Of a stretch of DNA of 64,000 nucleotides, positions 8,598 through 17,523 are shown in pieces. The notes beneath the pieces are model-generated. The model saw nothing but the letters and a program-made list of their open reading frames with translations. It did not search any database and was not told the DNA's origin. How positions within the stretch are numbered: position 1 is the stretch's first letter; each line of letters starts with the position of its first letter. The stretch comes from Labilibaculum manganireducens. Lineage in GTDB: Bacteria > Bacteroidota > Bacteroidia > Bacteroidales > Marinifilaceae. Position numbers and translations under genes: made by a program. Location: assembly GCF_002843385.1 (NCBI RefSeq), contig NZ_MVDE01000010.1, forward strand, positions 86,360 through 150,359, written 5' to 3'.

Positions 8598-8647
8598 GAC
8601 TCCAAAAACACAAATCTTTGGACTTGATACTTTGTACTTTATACTTG

Positions 8648-10201
8648 TTACTTCTTATGCAATAATTCAATAAACGGATTGAAGTAGTTGCTTCCTTTTT
8701 CTACAACTCCAGCTAAACCTTTACCGCCGTTTTTTGGACGTTTGATATCAGCGAAAATCCCTTTTTCAAGTGCTGTGAACAATCCTTCCTTTTCGATTTT
8801 CTCAACCAATTCAGTTGCATCATCCAAAACTTTTGCTGCTCGCTGACGAATAATTCCCCCCTCTTTAAATTCCATTTCGTCGCCAATACTCTTCATGTTG
8901 TTGAAAATGTACTTTGCATTCTCAATAGAAAGATATCTGTCGGACATGAATGGTGTATGAATTGCTTCGGTAAGCATTCCCAGCAACTGAATTCCTTGTC
9001 CGGTCCATATTGAAATTTGATTGAATAATGCATCCTGAACATGACCTTTAAAAACATTTCCAGTCATGAATTTTGTTGGTGGCATATATTTTAGAGGCGC
9101 TTTCGGAAAAATTTCCCTGATCATTTGCGCTTGTGCCAATTCATAAAGGAAACCATTTTCCAAATCGGGAGTCATCTCAAAAGCATGCCCCAATCCCATT
9201 TGCTCTTCAGGAATACCGGCAACCAATGCCAACTGCTCATTAATAAAATCGGAAGCCAACACTGTATGAGCCTCATCAAATGCATCAGCAGTTGTCAGGT
9301 AATTATCTTCTCCGGTGTTAATAATTACACCTGCAAAACCATTCAGTAATCTTGAGAAATACTGATCGACAATCGTACGCTGCATGTTGATATCGCGGAA
9401 AAGGATACCGTACAATGCATCGTTCAACATCACATCTAAACCTTCAATTGCTCCCATTGCTGCAATTTCGGGCATGCACAAACCAGAACAGTAGTTACAC
9501 AAACGAATGTAACGGCCTTCCTCTTCGCCCACCTTATCCAATGCAGTACGCATAATTCGGAAGTTCTCCTGAGTTGCTACAGTTCCACCAAAACCTTCGG
9601 TGGTTGCTCCATAAGGAACGTAATCCAACAAACTTTGTCCGGTAGTTCGGATTACTGCAATAATATCAGCACCCTGACGAGCAGCTGCCTCAGCCTGAAC
9701 AACATCTTCGTAGATATTTCCTGTAGCCACAATCACGTACAAATAAGGTTTAGCACCTTCGCCAATTGTATTCAGGTAGTTATCTCTTTTCGCTTTGCGA
9801 TCCTTAATCACCTGTATGCTTTTTATCACAAAAGGTTGAATTGCCTGGTGAATTTCCTCGGTTGCATGAACTGGAATTGTTGTTAAGTCCAATTCTCCAA
9901 CAGCGATTTTTTCTGCAATTTCCTGTGGGTTTAAACCTGTTTCCAAAACAGCATTTCCCAAAAAGAACATTACACCTTCGCTCAAAACTCCTTTTTCCTG
10001 AAGTACATCAACAACAACATTTGGTAGTGGCACCTCGTTGTTATCAACTCCATCGATTCCCAAAAGACGACACAAAGTACGCTCAACTGCAACAGTTGAG
10101 TAGTTGTCTACGAATTTTTGAACATCGTCTGCAATTCGCTTCGACACCTCTTTGGCGTATCCAACTTTTTTAAAGTCAAGACCTAGTTTACTCCTCATCA
10201 T
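8648..10201 (-). CDS. kamD: Lysine 5,6-aminomutase, alpha subunit
   Basis: 517 residues, the expected size for the PLP/adenosylcobalamin-binding TIM-barrel subunit. It begins MMRSKLGLDF and shows the characteristic run YIRLCNYCSGLCMPE and the C-terminal segment PPTKFMTGNVFKG. Together with KamE it makes 3,5-diaminohexanoate from beta-lysine. The two coenzymes are shared between subunits, and the enzyme inactivates during turnover, which is the likely reason for the kamB/kamC pair just upstream. The gap to kamC is 81 bases and to kamE 141 bases. Confidence 0.95.
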   Translation of the reverse strand: MMRSKLGLDFKKVGYAKEVSKRIADDVQKFVDNYSTVAVERTLCRLLGIDGVDNNEVPLPNVVVDVLQEKGVLSEGVMFFLGNAVLETGLNPQEIAEKIAVGELDLTTIPVHATEEIHQAIQPFVIKSIQVIKDRKAKRDNYLNTIGEGAKPYLYVIVATGNIYEDVVQAEAAARQGADIIAVIRTTGQSLLDYVPYGATTEGFGGTVATQENFRIMRTALDKVGEEEGRYIRLCNYCSGLCMPEIAAMGAIEGLDVMLNDALYGILFRDINMQRTIVDQYFSRLLNGFAGVIINTGEDNYLTTADAFDEAHTVLASDFINEQLALVAGIPEEQMGLGHAFEMTPDLENGFLYELAQAQMIREIFPKAPLKYMPPTKFMTGNVFKGHVQDALFNQISIWTGQGIQLLGMLTEAIHTPFMSDRYLSIENAKYIFNNMKSIGDEMEFKEGGIIRQRAAKVLDDATELVEKIEKEGLFTALEKGIFADIKRPKNGGKGLAGVVEKGSNYFNPFIELLHKK

Positions 10202-10282
10202 TTCTTCCTAATTATGATTTAAGAATTATGAATTATAAATAAAGAAATGCTATCACACAATTCATCATTTATAACTAACAAC

Positions 10283-11680
10283 TCATAATTTATTCTTACT
10301 CGCTAATTGGTTCTGCGCCCGATCAATAATCTCTTTATCGATTCCCAATAAAGAAGCAATCCGAAGCGCTTCGTGAGGAACTTCCCCTTCAAGATCCTCC
10401 ACCAATGAATAATCCATATAACTGTTAATATTTTTGTGGGTGATTACATTTGCACCCAAATCCTTATCCAGACCTTTCACCCGAAGTTTTCTGAACTTGG
10501 ATTTCAATCCACTGTAATGTGTGGTAATAACACTTCTAATTTTCCCTTCATAAAAAATATCCGCTACAGCATTTACAATAGCTAATCCTTCAACCGGATT
10601 TGTTGTCCGAGCCAATTCATCAATCAAAACCAAAACATTTTTATGGCTTTTAGAATCTTTTACCATACGGCTCACATTCAACATTTCCGAGGCGAAAGAA
10701 GACAAGCCATTCAATTCTGATTGCTCGTCGCCAACCGATATCATTACTTGATCAACAATGCTGATTTGTGCCGATGCAGCCGGAACAAAAAAGCCAAACT
10801 GAAACAAATACTGACAAAGAGCAAGTGTTTTTAACACCACCGTTTTCCCAGCCATATTTGCTCCTGTAATTACACAAACCGAACTTTCAAGCTCAATATC
10901 TATAGCCTGGTAATCTTTATTCTGGTTTGCCAGTTCATTTTTAATCATGGGGTTAAACAAGCCCCGATATATTGTATTTCCTTCTGAAACAGTCGCTTTA
11001 CTAAAATTCCATTTTTTGGCCTGAACCGCTTTCGCGATTAATAAATCCAAATGAGCAAGTTGCTGTAATGCATTTGCTAAACCGGCTCCGTGTAAAGAGA
11101 TTTTAGAACATAGATCCTCTCGAACCTTTGCCTCAATTGCCTGTGATTTGCTGAATAAAGCTTCAATCTCAAAATCAGAATCACCATTCTTACTCTTAGC
11201 TAATTTCAACTCTTTTCGAGCTTCGGCCAATTCCTCTGAGTAATTATCGTAGATGTAAAAAGATGGAATTTTTGTATTTTGAGGATCCAACAATCGAATC
11301 AATTCACTCAAATCTTGAATTTCCAGAAAACTCTGCTTTTCTTCTTTTTGAAGCTCAACAATTTCCTGAGCTAATAAAGCAAATACCTTAATTTCGAACA
11401 ACTCAACATCATCAAGAACTAAATTCCCCAGCAAATTATTCACGCTTCCGCGTATATCACGGCAATGCATTAATTTGTTCTGAATTTTAAAAATCAAATC
11501 TGAGTTAAGATCCAAAATTTGCACCAGCTGATCAACTAGGTTCAATTCTGTAGCAATTTCATTTTTGCAACACATCATTTTCGAATCCAGCAGGCAGCGT
11601 CTTCCCATTGGGGATCTTAAATCAAGATCCTCCATTAGAAATTGCAATCCGCTTGTGTGTGCTACTATTTTTCGAAACAT
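10283..11680 (-). CDS. kamC: Probable lysine 5,6-aminomutase reactivase ATPase (MutS-like)
   Basis: 465 residues. The C-terminal half is a MutS-type ABC ATPase: Walker A GANMAGKT (273-280), Walker B VLVLIDE (349-355) with the MutS-like continuation LARTTNP, and the STTHYSGL-like segment ITTHYSGLKS. The mismatch-recognition and connector domains of true MutS are missing; the N-terminal half is helical. It begins two bases after the kamB stop and sits between kamA and kamD, as in other lysine-fermentation clusters. The family is, as I recall, named KamC and thought to exchange damaged cobalamin on KamDE. That role here is inferred from context and fold, not proven. Confidence 0.8.
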   Translation of the reverse strand: MFRKIVAHTSGLQFLMEDLDLRSPMGRRCLLDSKMMCCKNEIATELNLVDQLVQILDLNSDLIFKIQNKLMHCRDIRGSVNNLLGNLVLDDVELFEIKVFALLAQEIVELQKEEKQSFLEIQDLSELIRLLDPQNTKIPSFYIYDNYSEELAEARKELKLAKSKNGDSDFEIEALFSKSQAIEAKVREDLCSKISLHGAGLANALQQLAHLDLLIAKAVQAKKWNFSKATVSEGNTIYRGLFNPMIKNELANQNKDYQAIDIELESSVCVITGANMAGKTVVLKTLALCQYLFQFGFFVPAASAQISIVDQVMISVGDEQSELNGLSSFASEMLNVSRMVKDSKSHKNVLVLIDELARTTNPVEGLAIVNAVADIFYEGKIRSVITTHYSGLKSKFRKLRVKGLDKDLGANVITHKNINSYMDYSLVEDLEGEVPHEALRIASLLGIDKEIIDRAQNQLASKNKL

Positions 11681-11682
11681 TA

Positions 11683-12690
11683 CTACAATTTTTTTATATC
11701 GTACACGGGAACATTTACCTTTTCCTGCAATGCATTTTTCAACTCATCCGAATTTAATCGGTAACCATCGGGCGAAACAGGATTGATCGTAATTGCCAAT
11801 AAATTGGTTTTATTCAATACCTGCATTCTTCCTCCTCGCTTTACAAAAGCATAATAGGTTTCAGGACTGGCGAAAACCCTTGTAAAATCCCTGACAATCA
11901 GCTTTATTTCAGAAATCTGTTTCTGATTCTTCAAAAAATCTAAAAACTGATCGGTTACAGCGCCACTCACAAAAAAGCAATTGCCATGCTGAAAAAGCTT
12001 ATCTTTTTCTTTTTGAATCAACAAAACAGAACTAATTCCAGTATCCTGAAACTTGCCTTCCGAATCGATCGCCCAAATGCCATTATCTACTTCAGATAAT
12101 TGAGTTTTCAATTTCATTTCAATTTCCGGCAACTGAATCAAATCATACACATACTTAGTTTTGTAAACCAATTGCGTAATATTTGCCGAAAGAGCTGCTC
12201 CTGTTGCCAAAATCATGGCCTCGGTTACAGCTGGTGATCCTATACTTTTGCGGGATAAAGCACCATCAACAATGCACAGCTCTACACCTTTATTTTTTAA
12301 ATCAGCAATTAACTCCTTAATGGAATGATTGCTAACCGGTCCCGATAAAAGAACCTTGCCTTTAGTTAAAGCTTTTGCGCTTACCAACCGACCTAAACTG
12401 GTTGATTGACGGGATACATCTATCACTTCAGATATCAGCTTTCGCTGTTTGTAATGCAATTCCGAAGTCACAAATATCATCCCTTCGCTAAGCTCAATTT
12501 CCGGCTTATTTGTTTGTGTAACCTGATCACGGTTTTCACCATCAATACCAATCGACGTAAGTGCAATTTGTTTACGGCTGTCCCGAAGCCGGGACAGCAC
12601 ATAATTCAAACACTCGGTTTTTCCGGTATTTTTTTCAAGTCCAACAATCGAAAGACTACTATATTTATCTATGTCGTTAAGAAACGGCAT
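11683..12690 (-). CDS. kamB: Probable lysine 5,6-aminomutase reactivase subunit
   Basis: 335 residues. A P-loop lies at the N-terminus (GLEKNTGKT, residues 17-25) within LSIVGLEKNTGKTECLNYVL. The rest does not resemble a known enzyme by eye. The start overlaps the end of kamA by 14 bases, and the stop is two bases before kamC, so the three are almost certainly made together. Its constant company with a MutS-like ATPase next to aminomutase genes is the basis for KamB. A nucleotide-dependent chaperone that partners KamC is the likely role (inference). Confidence 0.75.
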   Translation of the reverse strand: MPFLNDIDKYSSLSIVGLEKNTGKTECLNYVLSRLRDSRKQIALTSIGIDGENRDQVTQTNKPEIELSEGMIFVTSELHYKQRKLISEVIDVSRQSTSLGRLVSAKALTKGKVLLSGPVSNHSIKELIADLKNKGVELCIVDGALSRKSIGSPAVTEAMILATGAALSANITQLVYKTKYVYDLIQLPEIEMKLKTQLSEVDNGIWAIDSEGKFQDTGISSVLLIQKEKDKLFQHGNCFFVSGAVTDQFLDFLKNQKQISEIKLIVRDFTRVFASPETYYAFVKRGGRMQVLNKTNLLAITINPVSPDGYRLNSDELKNALQEKVNVPVYDIKKL

Positions 12691-13939
12691 CTATCTTTTT
12701 ATTTCGGTCTTTTCTCGACAAATGATCTGGCTCTATAGATAACTTATCTCCATTTAGTAGTGACGCAACTCCTTCATGTTTCTCATTCATAGCACAATCA
12801 GGACAAGCACATTTATTATCGTAATGAGAAGGTTCAGTATAGGTTGTTATCACTCCTTCAAAATTCCTCATCACCACTTTTCCAGGACTCTGAGAAATTA
12901 CATATTGAGGCATCACCGGAGTTTTGCCACCACCACCCGGAGCATCAACCACAAAAGTTGGTACTGCAAAACCAGAAGTATGACCACGAAGATTTTCAAT
13001 AATCTCAATTCCCTTTGAAACCGGAGTTCTGAAATGCTCCAATCCCATCGAAAGATCGCACTGATAAATGTAGTAAGGACGAACTCTGTTCATTACCAGG
13101 TTGTGCATTAACTTTTTCATGATGTGAACACAATCATTCACCCCTTTTAAAAGTACCGATTGGTTTCCTAAAGGAATCCCTGCATTTGCCATGCGGGCCA
13201 ATGCATTTTTTGAATCCTCAGTCATCTCGTCGGAGTGATTAAAATGAGTATTCAGCCAAATTGGATGATATTTACTCAACATTTTCACCAAATTATCGGT
13301 AATACGTTGTGGCAAAACAACAGGAGTACGTGTTCCAATACGAATAATCTCAACATGAGGAATAGCTCGTAAACGGCTGATAATATATTCTAATTTATCA
13401 TCGCTGATCAACAAAGCATCCCCACCTGAAAGAACAACATCTCTTACCTGCGGCGTATTTGCGATGTACTCAATTGCTTTCTCGATATTATCCTGAGGAG
13501 TTGAAGCATCGGACTGTCCGGCAAAACGACGGCGGGTACAATGACGGCAATACATCGAACACATATCAGTTATCAGAAACAAAACACGATCCGGATAACG
13601 GTGAGTTAAACCAGGAACAGGAGAATCTTCATCCTCATGCAATGGATCCAAAAGATCTGCCGGAGAATGATATACTTCTGCGGCTGTTGGAATTGCCTGC
13701 TTACGAACCGGACAATTTGGGTTATTCTGATCAATAAGAGTCATGTAATATGGAGTAATAGCCATACGCAATGATGCCAATGATCTGCGAACTCCTTCTT
13801 CTTCCTCTTCAGTCAAACTAATGTATTTCTTTAACTGATCCAATGTTTCAATACGGTTACGCACCTGCCATTTCCAGTCATTCCACTGAATATCGGTTAC
13901 CTCAGGAAACATATCTCTTCGTCTGTCGTTGTTAGTCAT
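12677..13939 (-). CDS. kamA: L-lysine 2,3-aminomutase (radical SAM, PLP)
   Basis: 420 residues, matching catabolic lysine 2,3-aminomutases rather than the shorter EpmB. It converts L-lysine to L-beta-lysine, the first step of the pathway. The radical-SAM cluster motif is C127-x3-C131-x2-C134 (CSMYCRHC). The PLP lysine is Lys339 in PGGGGKTPV. The carboxylate/amine-binding aspartates fall at Asp295 (YQCDLS) and Asp332 (VVDAPG). A C-terminal cysteine cluster (CACPDCAMNE) is also typical. The ATG shares a base with the kdd stop (TAATG), so translation is probably coupled. Confidence 0.96.
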   Translation of the reverse strand: MTNNDRRRDMFPEVTDIQWNDWKWQVRNRIETLDQLKKYISLTEEEEEGVRRSLASLRMAITPYYMTLIDQNNPNCPVRKQAIPTAAEVYHSPADLLDPLHEDEDSPVPGLTHRYPDRVLFLITDMCSMYCRHCTRRRFAGQSDASTPQDNIEKAIEYIANTPQVRDVVLSGGDALLISDDKLEYIISRLRAIPHVEIIRIGTRTPVVLPQRITDNLVKMLSKYHPIWLNTHFNHSDEMTEDSKNALARMANAGIPLGNQSVLLKGVNDCVHIMKKLMHNLVMNRVRPYYIYQCDLSMGLEHFRTPVSKGIEIIENLRGHTSGFAVPTFVVDAPGGGGKTPVMPQYVISQSPGKVVMRNFEGVITTYTEPSHYDNKCACPDCAMNEKHEGVASLLNGDKLSIEPDHLSRKDRNKKIDAVS

Positions 13940-14973
13940 TACACATATAATTTTTCGAACAATTCTCTAATTCCTTTTGAATTTCTGATAATATCTAATG
14001 TTAGGTCGGCATGTCCAATTGCATAACCATTTCCAACAATCATATCAACATCTTTACCCACACCCTCTGCTCCAAGAGCAGCTTTACTAAACGATGTGGC
14101 CATTGAGAAGAAATAAACGCATCCTCTGTCTTTAGTGATTAGGATTGATGACATTTCGGTAGAAGCAACATTTACATTGTTGATTACTACATCGCATCCT
14201 TCTTCACCTGTAATTTCGGTTACGCTTGCGTAAACATTCATGACATCGGTAGCGTCACCCACAATAACATCAGTTGCTAATCCAAGATCTTTAATTCGCT
14301 GTGCGTTTTCTTTAGAATATTCCACAACAATTACTTTTCCTTTTGTCCCAACTTTCTGCATTGCCTGATAGCAGCAAAGCACACCCGATTTTCCACCACC
14401 ACCGATGATACAAACCGTGTCGCCTTCTTTCACCAAACGATCTACCTGAGCAGGAGCACCGGCAACATCAAGAGCTGCCAAAGCCAATTTCTCGGGCAAG
14501 TCTGTTGGAAGAACAGCATACAAACCACTCGCAAAAAGAATAGCCTGAGCTTCTGCATCCACCTGATCGTTAGAAAGATTAATATTTGTAATCTTTTCGA
14601 TCTTGAGAGGAGTTAATGACAAAGAAACCAATGTAGCTATCTTATCACCAACCTTTAAATCCTGATTTGGAAAGTTAGGACCAACTTCCTTAACAGTTCC
14701 AATCAACATTCCACCAGAACCCGTTACCGGATTTTGCATTTTACCACGCTCAGCAACAATAGAGAGAATCATTTCTTCCATTTTTGCTTTATCAGCATCA
14801 CAAGCACCCTTAATCTGAGTAAAACTTGCCGAATCGATATTCAATGTTTGAACATCAATCAAAACCTCATTGTCGTAAATCGACATGCTGTTATCCAACT
14901 TTTGAGCTGGTTGTGGAAGAGTACCTTTTGGTTCAAGTACTCTGTGTGTTCCGTATTTATTTCCTTTGTTCAT
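13939..14973 (-). CDS. kdd: L-erythro-3,5-diaminohexanoate dehydrogenase
   Basis: 344 residues. It oxidises 3,5-diaminohexanoate to 5-amino-3-oxohexanoate with NAD+. The nucleotide-binding loop is seen as VCIIGGGGKSGVL, preceded by an alcohol-dehydrogenase-like N-terminal domain (GSGGMLIGTVKEVGPNF). The start MNKGNKYGTHRVLEP is the conserved family N-terminus. Its stop overlaps the kamA start by one base. It lies between kce and kamA, as its place in the pathway would suggest. Confidence 0.93.
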   Translation of the reverse strand: MNKGNKYGTHRVLEPKGTLPQPAQKLDNSMSIYDNEVLIDVQTLNIDSASFTQIKGACDADKAKMEEMILSIVAERGKMQNPVTGSGGMLIGTVKEVGPNFPNQDLKVGDKIATLVSLSLTPLKIEKITNINLSNDQVDAEAQAILFASGLYAVLPTDLPEKLALAALDVAGAPAQVDRLVKEGDTVCIIGGGGKSGVLCCYQAMQKVGTKGKVIVVEYSKENAQRIKDLGLATDVIVGDATDVMNVYASVTEITGEEGCDVVINNVNVASTEMSSILITKDRGCVYFFSMATSFSKAALGAEGVGKDVDMIVGNGYAIGHADLTLDIIRNSKGIRELFEKLYV

Positions 14974-15047
14974 TTCTATATTTAGTATTGAGTAAATAGT
15001 AATTAGTCTTTAGTAAAATTGATTACCTACCAATTACTTTGTACTAA

Positions 15048-15872
15048 CTACTTTTGCTTTAATCCTAAAATTTCCCGAGCCTCGGCTGGTGTTGCAATCT
15101 CGCGGCCTAATTCCTTCGCCAAACGAACTACTTTCTCAACCAACTGACCATTCGATTCTGCTACAACACCTCTTGAGATCATTGTATTGTCTTCAAATCC
15201 AACACGCACATGACCACCATCAACAATAGCAGCCGTTGCCAATGGAAATTCAAAACGACCAATACCAGCAACGGTATAAGTTGCATCAGCAGGAATGCTT
15301 TCTCTTAAGAAAACAAAGTCGCGAAGAGTACCTGAAATTCCGCCATTCACTCCCATGACAAAATCAAAGTGCATCGGAGATTTAATGAATCCTTTTTTGT
15401 GAAGACGAAGAGCCATGTCGATCATCGATTTATCGAACACTTCCAATTCTGGTTTAATTCCTCTCTCAATCATTCTCTCACCGAAATACTTAATGGTATT
15501 TTCAGTATTCTCGAAGATCTCATCGCCACCAAAATTCAAAGTACCGCAATCAAGAGTTGCCATTTCCGGGTTCAACTCAGTTGGCTGCAATCTTTCATCG
15601 TTGGTCATACCAACAGCTCCACCGGTTGATGGCTGAATAATTACATCAGGATATTTTGCATGAATCGCATCCATCACCATTTTGAAACGATTCTTATCTT
15701 GAGTTGGTGTTCCATCATCGGTTCTTACATGAAGATGAATTATACTTGCTCCTGCTTCATAAGCCAAACCTGCTTCACGTACACATTCTTCAACAGTGTA
15801 AGGAACATTTGGATTGTGCTCTTTGGTAACTTCTGCGCCACAAATGGCTGCTGTGATGATCAGTTTTTCCAT
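15048..15872 (-). CDS. kce: 3-keto-5-aminohexanoate cleavage enzyme
   Basis: 274 residues, BKACE family. It cleaves 5-amino-3-oxohexanoate with acetyl-CoA to give 3-aminobutyryl-CoA and acetoacetate. The zinc ligands are visible as His46 and His48 (HLHVR) and a C-terminal glutamate, Glu227 (RVGFEDN). TAAICGAEVTK at the N-terminus and QPSTGGAVGMT are family signatures. The start is nine bases after kal. The family covers many beta-keto acids; the neighbours kdd and kal fix the substrate. Confidence 0.95.
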   Translation of the reverse strand: MEKLIITAAICGAEVTKEHNPNVPYTVEECVREAGLAYEAGASIIHLHVRTDDGTPTQDKNRFKMVMDAIHAKYPDVIIQPSTGGAVGMTNDERLQPTELNPEMATLDCGTLNFGGDEIFENTENTIKYFGERMIERGIKPELEVFDKSMIDMALRLHKKGFIKSPMHFDFVMGVNGGISGTLRDFVFLRESIPADATYTVAGIGRFEFPLATAAIVDGGHVRVGFEDNTMISRGVVAESNGQLVEKVVRLAKELGREIATPAEAREILGLKQK

Positions 15873-15881
15873 GGCTTATAA

Positions 15882-16265
15882 TTATTTACGTTGAGATTTC
15901 TTAGGAGTAACACATGTTCCGACAGCTCTGCAAACTACAACTGGCTCTTCTAGAAAATCAGCTGCTGATTCAGAAATATCTGTTCTTGGCACAATTACTT
16001 TGCGGGCTTCGAAAGTCATTTTACGGCTTGAGTTGCCTTCTTTTATAATTTCACCAACTGCTTCGATGTAATCCCCTGCATAAACAGGAGCCAAAAATTC
16101 AACATTTTCGTATCCTGCAAACAATCCTTCATCACCATCACGACGGATTAATAATTCTGTTGCTACGTCACCAAATAACTGAAGCATTTTTGCTCCATCA
16201 ACCAAATTTCCACCATAATGAGCGTCATGAGAACTCATGCGCATTCTTATCATTGCCTTTTCCAT
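15882..16265 (-). CDS. kal: 3-aminobutyryl-CoA ammonia-lyase
   Basis: 127 residues, a small hotdog-fold protein. It removes ammonia from L-3-aminobutyryl-CoA to give crotonyl-CoA. Family features are the N-terminal [19 protein letters not shown] and the central [18 protein letters not shown], the hotdog helix and strand. Thirteen bases separate it from ctfA upstream and nine from kce downstream, so it belongs tightly to the operon. Confidence 0.93.
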   Translation of the reverse strand: MEKAMIRMRMSSHDAHYGGNLVDGAKMLQLFGDVATELLIRRDGDEGLFAGYENVEFLAPVYAGDYIEAVGEIIKEGNSSRKMTFEARKVIVPRTDISESAADFLEEPVVVCRAVGTCVTPKKSQRK

Positions 16266-16278
16266 TTGTCTATATTAG

Positions 16279-16926
16279 TTAGTTGTTTACAATAAAATCT
16301 ACAAAAATAGATGGAGTTTTCACCTCTTCCGGCTTCAGTGTTCCAGCCTCTACCATCTGCTTAGCTTCTACAATTACCAAATCGGCTGCAGTAGCCATTA
16401 ATGGATTAAAATTCTGAGTAGTTCCTCTATAAGTAAGATTACCCAAAGTATCAGAAATGCTTGCTCCAATCAAAGCTACATCTGCCCGCAAAGGTTTCTC
16501 AAGCAAAAACTCTTTTCCATCAACAGTTATAATCTCCTTACCTTCGGCAACCATAGTTCCCAAACCTGTTGGAGTAAGAACTCCACCTAAACCAGCTCCA
16601 CCAGAACGAACGCGCTCAGCCAAAGTACCCTGAGGACTAAATTCCACTTCTATCTCTCCATTATTCATTTGCTCAATCGTGGCAGGATTTGTTCCAATAT
16701 GAGAAGTAATCACCTTAACAACCTGTCTGTTGGCAATCAATTTTCCCAGACCTTTATCTGCGAAAGCCGTATCATTACAAATAATTGTTAAATTTTTAAC
16801 GTTGGAAGAAACGATATGATCGATCATATTATTCGCAGTTCCAACCGAAAGAAATCCTCCGATCATGATGGTCATTCCATCCTGCAGTTTAGCAACTGCC
16901 TCTTTTATTGAGATTATCTTGTTCAT
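16279..16926 (-). CDS. ctfA: Butyryl-CoA:acetoacetate CoA-transferase, subunit A
   Basis: 215 residues from ATG 16926; a TTG one codon earlier is possible. The glycine-rich CoA-binding segment GGFLSVGTANNMID and the later GAGLGGVLTPTGLGT are typical of the alpha subunit (AtoD/CtfA). It works with CtfB, encoded far downstream in the same cluster, to release butyrate and activate acetoacetate. It is the first gene after the operon promoter. Confidence 0.92.
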   Translation of the reverse strand: MNKIISIKEAVAKLQDGMTIMIGGFLSVGTANNMIDHIVSSNVKNLTIICNDTAFADKGLGKLIANRQVVKVITSHIGTNPATIEQMNNGEIEVEFSPQGTLAERVRSGGAGLGGVLTPTGLGTMVAEGKEIITVDGKEFLLEKPLRADVALIGASISDTLGNLTYRGTTQNFNPLMATAADLVIVEAKQMVEAGTLKPEEVKTPSIFVDFIVNN

Positions 16927-17002
16927 CAAAAAATAGTTTTTACCGTTTTACCAATAAACTTCTGAAATCAATAAAACAGAAGTCTTTAGTCTATTTACGA
17001 AA

Positions 17003-17033
17003 CAAAGATAATTTTTTAAAGCACTGATGGAAA
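17003..17033 (-). promoter_or_regulatory. Putative promoter of the lysine fermentation operon
   Basis: On the minus strand a -7 box TATCTTTG (17010-17003) matches the Bacteroidota consensus TAnnTTTG. A -33 box TTTC (17033-17030) precedes it with a 19-base spacer. Predicted transcription starts near 16997, about 70 bases before ctfA. No B12 or lysine riboswitch fold is evident in that leader. Confidence 0.6.
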
Positions 17034-17523
17034 CGATTGCAGAGTTCCGTATCAAGACCCATTCTAAATGGCACAAATATGAAACTCTTCAGTCTTTTTA
17101 TTCATTCTAAACAAGCTTGCAGAAAGGCTCAAAAAGGCAATTTTTGACCATTTTAATGTTGTTATTTTAACATTAGTGTTAATTTTAATCGTTGATTACA
17201 TAAACTATCACACCAAAAACATGCCGTACAACATATACCTTTTCAACTACTGACACATATGTTTTACAACACTATCTAATATTTTAACGGTTTCTTACAA
17301 AAAAACTTCAAATATTAATGCTTACAACTCAACAATCGATTAAATTAAGAGTAAAATCTGCCTATTTAAAGTAACAGCTATTAAAATTATTTTTGGGAGA
17401 ATCCGAACTTTGCCACAAACTAATTTGTTTGTTTTTTAACAAATGTGCAAGAAACCATACTCTACTCGGCTTCCATCTGTATTTTAGGAATACAGAGCGT
17501 AAGAAATTACAATTTCAGGAAAA
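17034..17523. other. AT-rich intergenic region upstream of the lysine operon
   Basis: About 490 bases with no open frame of note. It is rich in TTAAAAT/ATTTTAAC-like words and may carry regulator sites for the operon. I could not single out a convincing palindrome. Confidence 0.4.

Noticed and set aside
10283..11680. DNA mismatch repair MutS/MutS2
   Set aside because: Lacks the mismatch-binding, connector and Smr domains and is embedded in the lysine operon.
16927..17523. Cobalamin or lysine riboswitch in front of the lysine operon
   Set aside because: No conserved box elements or matching stems could be seen in the leader or upstream.
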